DNA from: Nitrososphaerota archaeon
Lineage (GTDB): Archaea > Thermoproteota > Nitrososphaeria > Nitrososphaerales > CADDZS01
NCBI GenBank assembly: GCA_013288145.1
Contig: JABDCJ010000003.1
Span: 1-64,000 of the forward strand
Direction: 5' to 3'
Length of the DNA: 64,000 nt
The position numbers and the translations under genes were made by a program. This document shows positions 56,171-64,000 of this stretch, one piece after another. Each line of letters starts with the position of its first letter. Positions within the stretch are counted from its first letter, which is position 1. Below the pieces are notes generated by a model. It was not told the origin of the DNA and ran no database searches. It saw nothing but the letters and a program-made list of their open reading frames with translations.

Positions 56171-56686
56171 TCAATGCTGCAAGGGACTTTCTTGCTGCAT
56201 CTGTTTGATTTTCCACTCTAATGCCTGTTTGAATTCGGCGTTATCTATCAGGTTCAGATTCTTTCCGCATGTCGGGCATTTGAAAAATGCTTCCATCGCT
56301 TCCTCGAACGTTAGTTTCTTGCAGGTCTGCGTATCGCAGCTGTAAAACTCGTGCTCTTTTTCGTAATCCAGTCTCTGTCTCAGCCGCTCGAGAGCCTTCT
56401 TCTTCTGGGTTTCAATAAAGCCGTCTACCTGATCTCGCTGAGCCTTCCATCGATAGACAAACCAGCCCCTTTTCAGATCGCGAACCCTGATGCCGGAGAT
56501 AAGAGATCTTCCGAAGAGGTCGTAGAGTGCCTTCCTAACAGAGTTAATTTTCAGCCCCGTCGCGCTTGCTATTTCCTCATCCGTTGCATTTTCGTTATTC
56601 AAAAGTGCCCTTGCGACTTTGACGTAATCTTCTCCTCCTAGGAGACTAGCTATTTTTACAAAAGAGTCCTCATATTCAATTTTCAT
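56171..56686 (-). CDS. tfe: Transcription initiation factor TFE alpha
   Basis: A 171-residue protein. Residues about 1-90 are the winged-helix domain (GLKINSVRKALYDLFGRSLIS), and the C-terminal zinc ribbon has CDTQTC and CPTC (Cys117, Cys122, Cys137, Cys140). TFE helps open promoter DNA with TBP, TFB and RNA polymerase. It starts within the trm56 3' end, overlapping 11 bases, so the two genes are probably one operon. Confidence 0.93.
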   Translation of the reverse strand: MKIEYEDSFVKIASLLGGEDYVKVARALLNNENATDEEIASATGLKINSVRKALYDLFGRSLISGIRVRDLKRGWFVYRWKAQRDQVDGFIETQKKKALERLRQRLDYEKEHEFYSCDTQTCKKLTFEEAMEAFFKCPTCGKNLNLIDNAEFKQALEWKIKQMQQESPLQH

Positions 56687-57263
56687 TTACAAATTCCACC
56701 TTCTTTCCTCGCATACTCGGTTTGATTCTAATTCTTGCATTCCTAAAGGTATTATAGAGCTCTTCTCCCATAAAAACTCTATCAAGGAAGATTGCTAGGG
56801 CAGCGACTTCACTATGGGGTTGATTCCCGATCGAGATGTTCAGGTCAACTGACGAATAAATATCCCGCGGGACTTTTTCGGCACCAACGACCACAAGGAT
56901 GTCCTTTCCACTACTCTGCCGTACTTTTTCGATTCCGCTGGAAAGATCCTCCCCATACATTGTGAGATGGACCTTAAGCCCATTCCAATTGCGAACAAAA
57001 TCTCTCCAGTTTTTCACGTACTCGATTTGAAAGTTTCCTCCCCACCTTGCACTTATTCGACGCAACGAATCAACCGTGTGATCATCCGCACCGGTGAGGA
57101 ATAGCTTCTTTGCCCCAAAAGCTCGCGCTACAAGACCAATGTGAGTGCTTATCCTTTCATCCCGGACGAGCCTGTGTCCGAGCCTCAGCACAGTCACTTC
57201 ATGCTCTTCTGAATCTTTGAAGGGAGAGTCGCGACTGGAAATGGAACTCTCTTTTACGATCAA
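56676..57263 (-). CDS. trm56: tRNA (cytidine(56)-2'-O)-methyltransferase
   Basis: A 195-residue SPOUT-class enzyme that methylates C56 in the T-loop, an archaeal-specific modification. Visible are VTVLRLGHRLVRDERISTHI at the start, VHLTMYGE, the SPOUT knot region VVGAEKVPRD and NISIGNQPHSEVAALAIFLD. Length fits. It lies 30 bases downstream of mbf1 on the same strand and overlaps tfe by 11 bases, suggesting an mbf1-trm56-tfe operon. Confidence 0.94.
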   Translation of the reverse strand: MIVKESSISSRDSPFKDSEEHEVTVLRLGHRLVRDERISTHIGLVARAFGAKKLFLTGADDHTVDSLRRISARWGGNFQIEYVKNWRDFVRNWNGLKVHLTMYGEDLSSGIEKVRQSSGKDILVVVGAEKVPRDIYSSVDLNISIGNQPHSEVAALAIFLDRVFMGEELYNTFRNARIRIKPSMRGKKVEFVNEN

Positions 57264-57293
57264 TTTCGAAGCAAGAACGGATTGCCCGGCGAC

Positions 57294-57809
57294 TTACGAG
57301 TCGCCGGTACTAGTGAGTTCGTCCTCAACAGGGACGAAAAGTTGGATCTTCAGAAAGTGCTCTAATTTTCTGGCTAGCGCGTCCGTTGGCTTTATCGATC
57401 CAGCCTCCAGGTGGCTTATGACAGACGGCTTTTCGTTAATCTTCATACCGAGTTCGTCCTGTTTTATTCCCAAGAGCTCCCTAGCACTCTTGATTACCTT
57501 GCTATAATCTTCGCGCAAAGTCATATCCTCATTTCCATAGTAATTGGAGGTTGGTCCAATGGACGAAGGAACTCGCGGCTTCACTGAAACACTGGTACTC
57601 CTCGGACCATACCCGACATCACTTGAGATGTGCTGAGGTCTCGCGACCGGCTTGGGAACCCGAGCGGCAGTTCCAAATTTTGAACAGCCTTTGCAAACTC
57701 GGAAGACGCCTCCGTCAATATTGACGACCTGAACGTCTCCACGAATATTGCTACCACACAATTCACAATTCAATAGAAATACCCTATTTGATACGGGGGA
57801 AACACGCAT
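57294..57809 (-). CDS. Multiprotein bridging factor 1 (MBF1)
   Basis: A 171-residue protein. Residues about 14-40 form the zinc ribbon CELCGSN...CKGC typical of archaeal MBF1. A flexible linker follows, and residues about 104-165 are a helix-turn-helix (LLGIKQDELGMKINEKPSVISHLEAG). Archaeal MBF1 binds the ribosome and has been linked to translation rather than to transcription activation. It begins the mbf1-trm56-tfe cluster. Confidence 0.92.
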   Translation of the reverse strand: MRVSPVSNRVFLLNCELCGSNIRGDVQVVNIDGGVFRVCKGCSKFGTAARVPKPVARPQHISSDVGYGPRSTSVSVKPRVPSSIGPTSNYYGNEDMTLREDYSKVIKSARELLGIKQDELGMKINEKPSVISHLEAGSIKPTDALARKLEHFLKIQLFVPVEDELTSTGDS

Positions 57810-57836
57810 TTATGTGCTTTGTGAACAAACCACAAT

Positions 57837-58406
57837 TTGCTATTGAGAGAGAGAAAAAAGAAAAAGGCCGTTGCTGAAAAAACTGTTGCTTGGGCCGCAA
57901 AAAGTAAAATCCAGATAAATTCTGCAATCGAAAAAAACAAATTCGATAAAATAAAGTCTGAAATGACGCTCGATTACATTTTCGGCCGAAACGTTTCCAA
58001 GAACATTGACTTTTCCAAAATAGAATTTGTACATTCTCGAAAAACGGGAAGAATTAAGCAGCTCGAGGATAAGGAATCTGGAAAGGTCCTTTTCACATTT
58101 CGTCCAAACGGCACGATTGCGCCTACTCCAACCGGTGCCTCAATGATGATTTCAACCGGAGTTGATCCGAAAGCGAAGTGGATTTTGACCGTGATTGACG
58201 GAGTTTCTGAAATCATTGCAGGTGGAAAAACGATCTTCTGCAAGCATGTCGTAAGTTGCTCTGATGCACTTCGACCTGCCGAAGACGTTGTAATAGTGAA
58301 TGAAAAAAAGGAGCTTCTCGCAGTAGGACATGCGGTGATCGGCGGCCCTATCGTGAAACAATTTAAGCGAGGTCAGGCTGTTAAGGTAAGAGAAGGGACG
58401 AACTAA
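57837..58406 (+). CDS. PUA-domain RNA-binding protein
   Basis: A 189-residue protein. The N-terminus is a basic helix (LLRERKKKKAVAEK), the middle an alpha/beta region with DYIFGRNVSKNIDFSKIEF, and the C-terminal part (about 110-185) fits a PUA fold (VVSCSDALRPAEDVVIVNEKKELLAVGHAV). This arrangement resembles the stand-alone C-terminal domains of archaeal TGT/ArcS proteins. That is of interest because the TgtA at 22351 shows no clear PUA domain. The TTG start is at 57837. It is followed 3 bases later by nac. Confidence 0.78.
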   Translation: MLLRERKKKKAVAEKTVAWAAKSKIQINSAIEKNKFDKIKSEMTLDYIFGRNVSKNIDFSKIEFVHSRKTGRIKQLEDKESGKVLFTFRPNGTIAPTPTGASMMISTGVDPKAKWILTVIDGVSEIIAGGKTIFCKHVVSCSDALRPAEDVVIVNEKKELLAVGHAVIGGPIVKQFKRGQAVKVREGTN

Positions 58407-58409
58407 GGG

Positions 58410-58760
58410 ATGCCGCAAATGAATCTCAACAACCGTCAGGCTCGCAGAATGATGGATAGTATGGGAATCAACATGGATCAAATAGAAGGCGTCGAAGAGG
58501 TCATAATCAGAACGGCAGACAAGGACCTCGTCATCAAGAATGCCAACGTTTCAGAAGTCAGAATGAAAGGTGGTGGTGGCAGAATATTTCAGGTCGCAGG
58601 CGACGATGTCGAAGAGAGAGGACGTGAGAAGCCAAAGTACACCAAGGAAGATATCATCCTCGTTGCCCAGCAGGCAAATGTCTCTGAAGCTAGAGCTGAA
58701 CAAGCTTTGAAGGATAATGACGGCGATCTAGCGACCGCAATTTTGAAACTGTCTTCCTGA
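58410..58760 (+). CDS. nac: Nascent polypeptide-associated complex protein (NAC alpha)
   Basis: A 116-residue protein. The NAC domain spans about 10-70 (VEEVIIRTADKDLVIKNANVS and RIFQVAGDDVEE), and a UBA domain closes the protein (DIILVAQQANVSEARAEQAL). Archaeal NAC is a homodimer that binds the ribosome and shields nascent chains. It starts 3 bases after the PUA gene and precedes the ATPase gene for subunit H by 131 bases. Confidence 0.94.
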   Translation: MPQMNLNNRQARRMMDSMGINMDQIEGVEEVIIRTADKDLVIKNANVSEVRMKGGGGRIFQVAGDDVEERGREKPKYTKEDIILVAQQANVSEARAEQALKDNDGDLATAILKLSS

Positions 58761-58891
58761 CACTGAAAGTTACTGCAAACTTTAAGACAGTAGCTCAAGT
58801 CGTTTGGATTTGTCCGCATTATTTTTCGCGGGTCCCTCTGTAGTTTCCAATCAACATCTTTAGAATCACACATGCGAGTCGAGTAGGTAAA

Positions 58892-59275
58892 TTGGCTGTC
58901 GAGACAAAGCAACAACAGGAAAAACATGACGTTGAACGTTATCCGGATAAGAACGCTTCAAAGATTCAGAATGCGATTTCAATCCTCTCTGACATGGAAA
59001 CGAAACTTGGAGGTCTATCGGGTCAAGTGTCTGACATGAAGAAAAAACTGCTGAATTTTGCGGAGACGGAATCAGAAAAGGCAAAAGCCGAAGTAATCGA
59101 GCAGGCAAACAAGGAGGCGCAGGACGCGATGGAACAGGTAAGGCAATCTGCTCAGAAAGATGCGGACGCAATAATTACAAGAGGAATGGCTGAAACAAAT
59201 CAGCTCAGGGCAAGAATTTCGGCCAAAGTTTCAGATGCTGTTGAAATTATTGTAGAAGCATTGCAAAGTGCTTGA
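58892..59275 (+). CDS. atpH: A/V-type ATPase peripheral stalk subunit H (G-like)
   Basis: A 127-residue protein, almost entirely one long heptad coiled coil from about residue 25 to 110, matching the peripheral stalk subunit that pairs with E. The TTG start is at 58892. It heads the block H-F-E-A-B-D, so it is called by context and coiled-coil shape. Sequence motifs in this subunit are weak. Confidence 0.8.
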   Translation: MAVETKQQQEKHDVERYPDKNASKIQNAISILSDMETKLGGLSGQVSDMKKKLLNFAETESEKAKAEVIEQANKEAQDAMEQVRQSAQKDADAIITRGMAETNQLRARISAKVSDAVEIIVEALQSA

Positions 59276-59328
59276 GTAAAATTGACAGAATTCTAACAAC
59301 TTGCTAACTGTCGGAGTTTGAAAAACAA

Positions 59329-59625
59329 ATGAAAGTAGTTGCCATAGGCAGCCGCGGATTCGTTGCCGGGTTCGAACTCGCTGGCATGGATGGAGTGCGT
59401 GTAGAAAATTCTGATCAGGCACTAGCTCAAATCCGAGATAATCTGAACAAGTCTGATGTCGCGCTGATACTAGTATCAGACGATGTCTCGGCCCCAATTC
59501 ACGATAAACTACTACAGATCAGAACTGAGCGCCCGATGCCTTTGATTTACGAAATCCCCGCCCCAGGGAGCAAGAAAGAAAAAGTGGAGTATAGGGCGAT
59601 GCTAAAATCAATTCTCGGAATGTGA
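59329..59625 (+). CDS. atpF: A/V-type ATPase subunit F (central stalk)
   Basis: A 98-residue protein with a Rossmann-like fold. The N-terminus MKVVAIGSRGFVAGFELAGM, the middle DVALILVSDDVSA and a PLIYEIPAPGS end are typical of subunit F, which contacts D and regulates rotation. It lies 54 bases after H, with E starting 5 bases after its stop. Confidence 0.92.
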   Translation: MKVVAIGSRGFVAGFELAGMDGVRVENSDQALAQIRDNLNKSDVALILVSDDVSAPIHDKLLQIRTERPMPLIYEIPAPGSKKEKVEYRAMLKSILGM

Positions 59626-59629
59626 CATT

Positions 59630-60244
59630 GTGGTTTTGAGCGGAATAGAATATACCGTAAAGAAAGTTAGCGACGAAGCGCTTGATGAAATGTTGCAGAG
59701 TATCGCGGAAGCAAAAACTGCAGCACTCGATATCGTTGCAAGAAAATCTGGCGAAGCCGAGACGGATGTCGCTCGAATATCTGAACAGCAGAAAAGACAA
59801 GCAGAGGCGCTGAAAAGACAGATCATCGGCAGCGCCGAGATGACTTCGCGGAATCGGAGCCTCGAAATAGTCGAAGAGAATTTGAACGCCGCGTTTTCGC
59901 AAGCCCTTGCGCGACTGAGTGAAAAGGCCTCTGAAATAGGGTACAACCGTATATTGAAATCGCTTATCCTCGAAGGAATAGATGAAGTCGGCGGGGATAA
60001 TTTTGTGCTAGGCGGGAATGTGAAGGACCAACAGTTATTAGAATTAGTCGCTGATGGCATTTCTCGCGAAAGGAATGTCAAGATAAATCTTTCAGATTCT
60101 GTGATTCAAAACAGTGTCGGCGGGGTAGTCGTTTCGTCCGCGGATGGATTTGTCAGTTTTGATAACACGTATGAAGCCAGACTTGAAAGGGTAAAGCCAG
60201 ATCTTCGGAAGAGGTTAGCTCAGCTTTTTTCAGTGCAGAGTTAG
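59630..60244 (+). CDS. atpE: A/V-type ATPase peripheral stalk subunit E
   Basis: A 204-residue protein. An N-terminal coiled coil (about 15-85) is followed by a globular C-terminal domain with LILEGIDEVGGDNFVL and SVGGVVVSSADGFVSFDNTYEARL. The latter is the hallmark of subunit E, which binds the top of the AB head. The GTG at 59630 lies 5 bases after the atpF stop. Confidence 0.93.
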   Translation: MVLSGIEYTVKKVSDEALDEMLQSIAEAKTAALDIVARKSGEAETDVARISEQQKRQAEALKRQIIGSAEMTSRNRSLEIVEENLNAAFSQALARLSEKASEIGYNRILKSLILEGIDEVGGDNFVLGGNVKDQQLLELVADGISRERNVKINLSDSVIQNSVGGVVVSSADGFVSFDNTYEARLERVKPDLRKRLAQLFSVQS

Positions 60245-60290
60245 AACCAATCGAAAGACATTTTGGGATTAGTGGGTGTGTAACTAGACT

Positions 60291-62078
60291 ATGCCAGTTA
60301 AGGGTAAGGTAATTTGGATCAGCGGACCTGCCGTCAAAGCTGATGGCATGGCTGCCTCGAAGATGTACGAGACAGTAGAAGTCGGAGAGGCAAAAATGGT
60401 CGGTGAAGTAATCCGGCTGACGGGTGACGTCGCTTTCGTTCAAGTTTATGAATCCACGTCCGGCTTGAGACCAGGAGAACCGGTTTTCGGAACTGGACTA
60501 CCTCTATCGGTATCTCTCGGTCCGGGGATGATGGGTAACATTTACGATGGTCTCCAAAGACCGCTAAACATTATCGCTGAGAGATCAGGAGATTTTATTG
60601 GAAAGGGAGTCACAGCCCCTCAAATTCCTCAGGATAAGCTCTGGGATTTCACTCCGAAAGTGAAGGCTGGCGACGAAATTGTCGGAGGAACCATACTCGG
60701 AACTGTTCCAGAAACGGGGCTTATTGAGCACAGGGTAATGGCTCCACCAAACACGCCAAAAGCTCGTGTTTCTGATGTTGTTACTCCTGGCAAGTACAAG
60801 GTGGAAGATGTAATCGTCACCGCCGAAGCCAGTGGTCAAAAAATTCCACTCAAAATGTATCACAGGTGGCCGGTCAGGATTGCGAGGCCGAGTGTGGAAA
60901 GGTTTGATCCTGAAATTCCGCTCGTAACCGGACAGCGAGTCATCGACACTTATTTTCCGATCGCAAAGGGTGGTACGGGCGCAATCCCCGGAGGTTTTGG
61001 TACAGGTAAGACCGTTACTTTACACCAAATAGCAACCTGGGCTGACGCGAAAGTTGTATTCCACGTAGGATGCGGAGAGCGAGGTAATGAAATGACAGAA
61101 GTTCTAGTAAAATTCCCCGAGCTCAAGGATCCGAACACTGGACGACCGCTGATGGAGCGCACGATACTCGTTGCCAACACCAGTAACATGCCAGTCGCGG
61201 CAAGGGAAGCCAGCATTTACACTGGAGTTACTATGGCAGAGTACTACAGGGACATGGGGTACGACACCGTACTTGTAGCTGATTCCACGTCTAGATGGGC
61301 TGAAGCGCTGAGAGAGATTTCAGGTCGTCTTGAAGAAATGCCCGCTGAAGAAGGATATCCGTCCTATCTCGCATCGAGACTCGCCGAGTTCTACGAGAGG
61401 GCGGGAAGAGTTCGAACTCTTGGCACCCCTGATAGAAATGGTTCAGTAACTCTCATCGGTGCGGTATCTCCGTCAGGCGCAGATTTTACGGAACCTGTCA
61501 CGACTCACACGATCAGGTTCATCAGAACTTTCTGGGCGTTGGATACGGGTCTTGCTTATTCAAGACACTATCCAGCTATCAATTGGATGACGTCCTACTC
61601 TGGTTACGTTAGTACAATCGCGAAATGGTGGGCCGCGAACGTGTCAAAAGATTGGGAAAGCCTGAGAAACGAATCTTACGAGATCTTGCAGAGGGAAGAT
61701 ACTTTGCGAGAAATTGTAAGGCTTCTCGGTCCTGAGGCACTTCCCGACGAAGAAAAACTGATCCTGGAAGTTGCGAGGATGATCAAGTTAGGCTTCCTCC
61801 AGCAAAACTCGTATGACGCTGTTGATACTTATTGCAGTCCACAAAAGCAGGTCAAGCTGATGAGGCTAATGGTGCTATTCTATCAGGAAGCTTTGAACGC
61901 GCTGAGGAATGGCGCGACTCTCGCTCAGGTTAGGGCAAGTCCGATTATTCCAAAGATTCTTAGGGCGAAATTCGAAGTGAAAGAGTCTGAACTAAACAAG
62001 CTGGACGAGATGATGGAAGAGCTGAAAAATGACTTCAAAGGAATGATCGCGCAGGAGGTCCAAGCAATTGCAAAGTAG
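60291..62078 (+). CDS. atpA: A/V-type ATPase catalytic subunit A
   Basis: A 595-residue catalytic subunit. Walker A GGFGTGKT (around residue 234) replaces the usual GPFGSGKT. The non-homologous insertion (about 115-190) follows [12 protein letters not shown]. Residues for catalysis such as [13 protein letters not shown] and [14 protein letters not shown] are present. It hydrolyses or makes ATP in the AB head. The 3' end overlaps atpB by 11 bases. Confidence 0.97.
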   Translation: MPVKGKVIWISGPAVKADGMAASKMYETVEVGEAKMVGEVIRLTGDVAFVQVYESTSGLRPGEPVFGTGLPLSVSLGPGMMGNIYDGLQRPLNIIAERSGDFIGKGVTAPQIPQDKLWDFTPKVKAGDEIVGGTILGTVPETGLIEHRVMAPPNTPKARVSDVVTPGKYKVEDVIVTAEASGQKIPLKMYHRWPVRIARPSVERFDPEIPLVTGQRVIDTYFPIAKGGTGAIPGGFGTGKTVTLHQIATWADAKVVFHVGCGERGNEMTEVLVKFPELKDPNTGRPLMERTILVANTSNMPVAAREASIYTGVTMAEYYRDMGYDTVLVADSTSRWAEALREISGRLEEMPAEEGYPSYLASRLAEFYERAGRVRTLGTPDRNGSVTLIGAVSPSGADFTEPVTTHTIRFIRTFWALDTGLAYSRHYPAINWMTSYSGYVSTIAKWWAANVSKDWESLRNESYEILQREDTLREIVRLLGPEALPDEEKLILEVARMIKLGFLQQNSYDAVDTYCSPQKQVKLMRLMVLFYQEALNALRNGATLAQVRASPIIPKILRAKFEVKESELNKLDEMMEELKNDFKGMIAQEVQAIAK

Positions 62079-63492
62079 CAATTCTGCAGCAAAAAGTACA
62101 GGCGGCGTTGAGTACAGCAGGGTTGCCGAAATTCGGGGACCTCTAATTGTAATCGACGGTGTCAGCCGAGCAGCATACGATGAGCTAGTTGAGATCGAAA
62201 CCGCCGATGGAAAAAGGTCAGGTAGAGTCCTCGAAGTCGGAGGCGGACGAGCAGTCGTTCAGGTGTTTGAAGGGACTTCCGGTCTTTCAACCGTGGGGAC
62301 GAAATCGCGTTTTACTGGCAAGACAATGGAGATTCCGGTCTCCAACGAACTTCTTGGACGAGTCTTTGACGGTCTGGGGAGACCTGACGATGGACTACCT
62401 CCTCCAGTCGGAGAAGATTTTAGAGATGTTAATGGAGCTCCGATAAACCCAGATCGAAGGGACTATCCGGAAGACTTTATCCAAACTGGCGTCTCTGTCG
62501 TCGACGCGATGATGACCCTCATCAGGGGGCAGAAGCTTCCGATCTTTTCAGGCGCAGGCATGCCTCACAATCAGCTTGCAGCCCAGATCGCAAAACAAGC
62601 GACTGTACTCGGAGAATCTGAAGAGTTTGCCGTAGTTTTCGCGGCTATTGGGGTGCAGCACGGAGAAGCAGCATTCTTCCGGCGCACGCTTGAGGAAAGC
62701 GGAGCTATCAGAAGAAGCGCACTTTTCTTGAACCTCGCAGACGATCCAGCAATTGAAAGGACGATCACTCCGAGGGTTGCCCTAACAGCAGCTGAATACC
62801 TGGCATTTGATCTTGGATACCAGGTTCTCGCTATCATCACTGACATGACAAATTACGCAGAATCGCTCAGAGAAATCAGTGCTGCAAGAGAAGAAGTTCC
62901 TGGCAGGAAAGGATATCCAGGTTACCTCTATACTGACCTCGCTACAATTTACGAACGAGCCGGCAAGATTAAGGGGAAGAAGGGATCTGTTACACAAATG
63001 CCAATTCTCTCAATGCCTTCTGACGACATTACACATCCGGTTCCTGACCTAACAGGATACATTACAGAAGGCCAGATAGTACTCGGGAGGGATCTTTTCA
63101 GGAAGGGAATTTATCCACCGGTCAATGTCTTGTCAAGCCTTTCAAGATTGCAAAAGGACGGAATCGGCGAGGGCAAGACGCGGGCGGATCATGCGCAGGT
63201 TCAAAGTCAGCTATACGACGCTTATTCCAGGGCGCAGGAGCTCAGATCTCTTGCTGAAATCGTTGGCAAGGCAGGCCTCTCCGGTGTGGATGCGCAGTAC
63301 CTCGACTTTGGAGATGTCTTCGAGCAGCGGTTCTTGAAGCAAAGCTATGATGAAAACAGGACGATTGAAGACACCTTAAGTCTCGCTTGGGACATCCTCT
63401 CAGTCCTTCCCGAAGGAGAACTGACGAAAATCAGGACGGAGTATGTCAATAAGTACTACAAGCCGAAAATGTCGGCTGTTCAATCTACTTAG
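62068..63492 (+). CDS. atpB: A/V-type ATPase regulatory subunit B
   Basis: A 474-residue non-catalytic nucleotide-binding subunit. It lacks a standard P-loop ([15 protein letters not shown] stands in its place), as is normal for B. Visible are [23 protein letters not shown] and the C-terminal helical domain. The TTG at 62068 overlaps the end of atpA, with GGAGGT about 10 bases upstream as a Shine-Dalgarno. Confidence 0.97.
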   Translation: MQSSNSAAKSTGGVEYSRVAEIRGPLIVIDGVSRAAYDELVEIETADGKRSGRVLEVGGGRAVVQVFEGTSGLSTVGTKSRFTGKTMEIPVSNELLGRVFDGLGRPDDGLPPPVGEDFRDVNGAPINPDRRDYPEDFIQTGVSVVDAMMTLIRGQKLPIFSGAGMPHNQLAAQIAKQATVLGESEEFAVVFAAIGVQHGEAAFFRRTLEESGAIRRSALFLNLADDPAIERTITPRVALTAAEYLAFDLGYQVLAIITDMTNYAESLREISAAREEVPGRKGYPGYLYTDLATIYERAGKIKGKKGSVTQMPILSMPSDDITHPVPDLTGYITEGQIVLGRDLFRKGIYPPVNVLSSLSRLQKDGIGEGKTRADHAQVQSQLYDAYSRAQELRSLAEIVGKAGLSGVDAQYLDFGDVFEQRFLKQSYDENRTIEDTLSLAWDILSVLPEGELTKIRTEYVNKYYKPKMSAVQST

Positions 63493-63507
63493 GTCCAGGA
63501 GATTTAA

Positions 63508-64000
63508 TTGTCAGTCGCTTCGGGTAACAAAGTTCTTCCGACGAAGATCGGTTTGATCCAGACAAAGCGCTCGCTACGTACTTCGCGCACGGTTTACAAG
63601 ATTCTCGAGGACAAGCGCGAAGTGCTCCTAAAGAGGCTGGATGAAATGATCAACGAGGCTCAAAAATCAAGGGATGACATGTGGGAGCCGCTTTCGGAGG
63701 CTTACAGGCAGCTCTACGACTCGTATCTCAGCCTTGGCCCAGCGACTCTAGAATCGATAGCTACGAGCACACCGCCTACTGTAGATGTATCCGTGAATGT
63801 TAGGATGATCGTTTCAGTTAGCGTTCCCACGATGAAAATTACTCAGAAAAACGTAGGGCTGACGTATGGCTTTGCCGACACAAATGAGTCACTTGATAAG
63901 GCGACACGAATGATGCGAAACGTTCTACCCGGGATTATGAAAGCTGCTGAGATTGAAAACGCGATCTTCAGGCTGGCAACTGAACTTGAAAAGACCCAGA
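63508..64000 (+). CDS. atpD: A/V-type ATPase subunit D (central stalk), cut by window edge
   Basis: Starts with TTG at 63508 after an AGGAGAT Shine-Dalgarno and runs open to the window end. The first 164 residues include MSVASGNKVLPTKIGLI and LEDKREVLLKRLDEMI, which is the N-terminal coiled coil of rotor subunit D. It follows atpB by 15 bases. The genes for membrane subunits a (I) and c (K) are not in view and may follow. Confidence 0.93.
   Translation, partial: MSVASGNKVLPTKIGLIQTKRSLRTSRTVYKILEDKREVLLKRLDEMINEAQKSRDDMWEPLSEAYRQLYDSYLSLGPATLESIATSTPPTVDVSVNVRMIVSVSVPTMKITQKNVGLTYGFADTNESLDKATRMMRNVLPGIMKAAEIENAIFRLATELEKTQ

Overview
The window reads as a chromosomal segment of an archaeon, most likely a Nitrososphaeria (Thaumarchaeota) lineage that does not oxidise ammonia. 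Supporting genes are TFE-alpha, MBF1, eL38, P1/L12, a SmAP3-like Lsm protein, archaeosine TGT, Trm56, TiaS, an AbrB-PhoU protein, the LysW carrier system and an A/V-type ATPase, with many TTG/GTG starts and promoters close to the start codon. No amo, phage, insertion sequence or CRISPR array is visible. Isocitrate lyase, two molybdenum hydroxylase large subunits, a thiolase-like/DUF35 pair and enoyl-CoA hydratase point to a heterotroph; a group 1.1c-like lineage is inference only.

Layout. 1-4.4 kb: end of tiaS, a two-component flavin oxidoreductase pair and an HtrA-like protease. 4.4-10.1 kb: arginine genes, with argF and an ACT-domain protein on the minus strand, divergent from argG-argH-lysW-lysX. 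10.6-17.2 kb: Mo-hydroxylase large subunit, moaA, mocA-like, DHH phosphoesterase, CPBP-type membrane protein and a charged Zn/coil protein. 17.1-25.6 kb: AbrB-PhoU, isocitrate lyase, eL38, beta-CASP nuclease, PAC2, TgtA, Lsm and P1. 25.7-31.9 kb: DUF35/thiolase-like pair, second Mo-hydroxylase, enoyl-CoA hydratase and UdgB. 32.2-37.3 kb: NTF2-like protein, O-methyltransferase, intron-containing tRNA-Pro(CGG), then metY-metX-metW. 37.5-48.8 kb: membrane proteins, UspA, prenyl synthase, S9 peptidase, an ABC exporter, PhzF, a frameshifted EamA gene and a full-length Ada. 48.9-53.8 kb: a winged-helix/ATP-cone/NrdD-like fusion protein followed by class II ribonucleotide reductase. 53.8-64 kb: pyrB, ATPase subunit C, a block of information-processing genes, then ATPase H-F-E-A-B-D running off the edge.

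Two observations stand out. First, the protein at 48928-51009 joins a DNA-binding domain, an ATP cone and an NrdD-like fold with its Zn ribbon, but it ends before any glycyl-radical site. It sits just upstream of a class II reductase that has no ATP cone of its own, so it looks like a nucleotide-sensing regulator made from a dead reductase. Second, a non-coding element of about 250-310 bases occurs twice in opposite orientation (10285-10525 and 33600-33917). It carries a conserved hairpin, an exactly shared 18-base block and a 57-base block with one mismatch, with no coding potential seen. It could be an undescribed structured RNA or a non-autonomous repeat.
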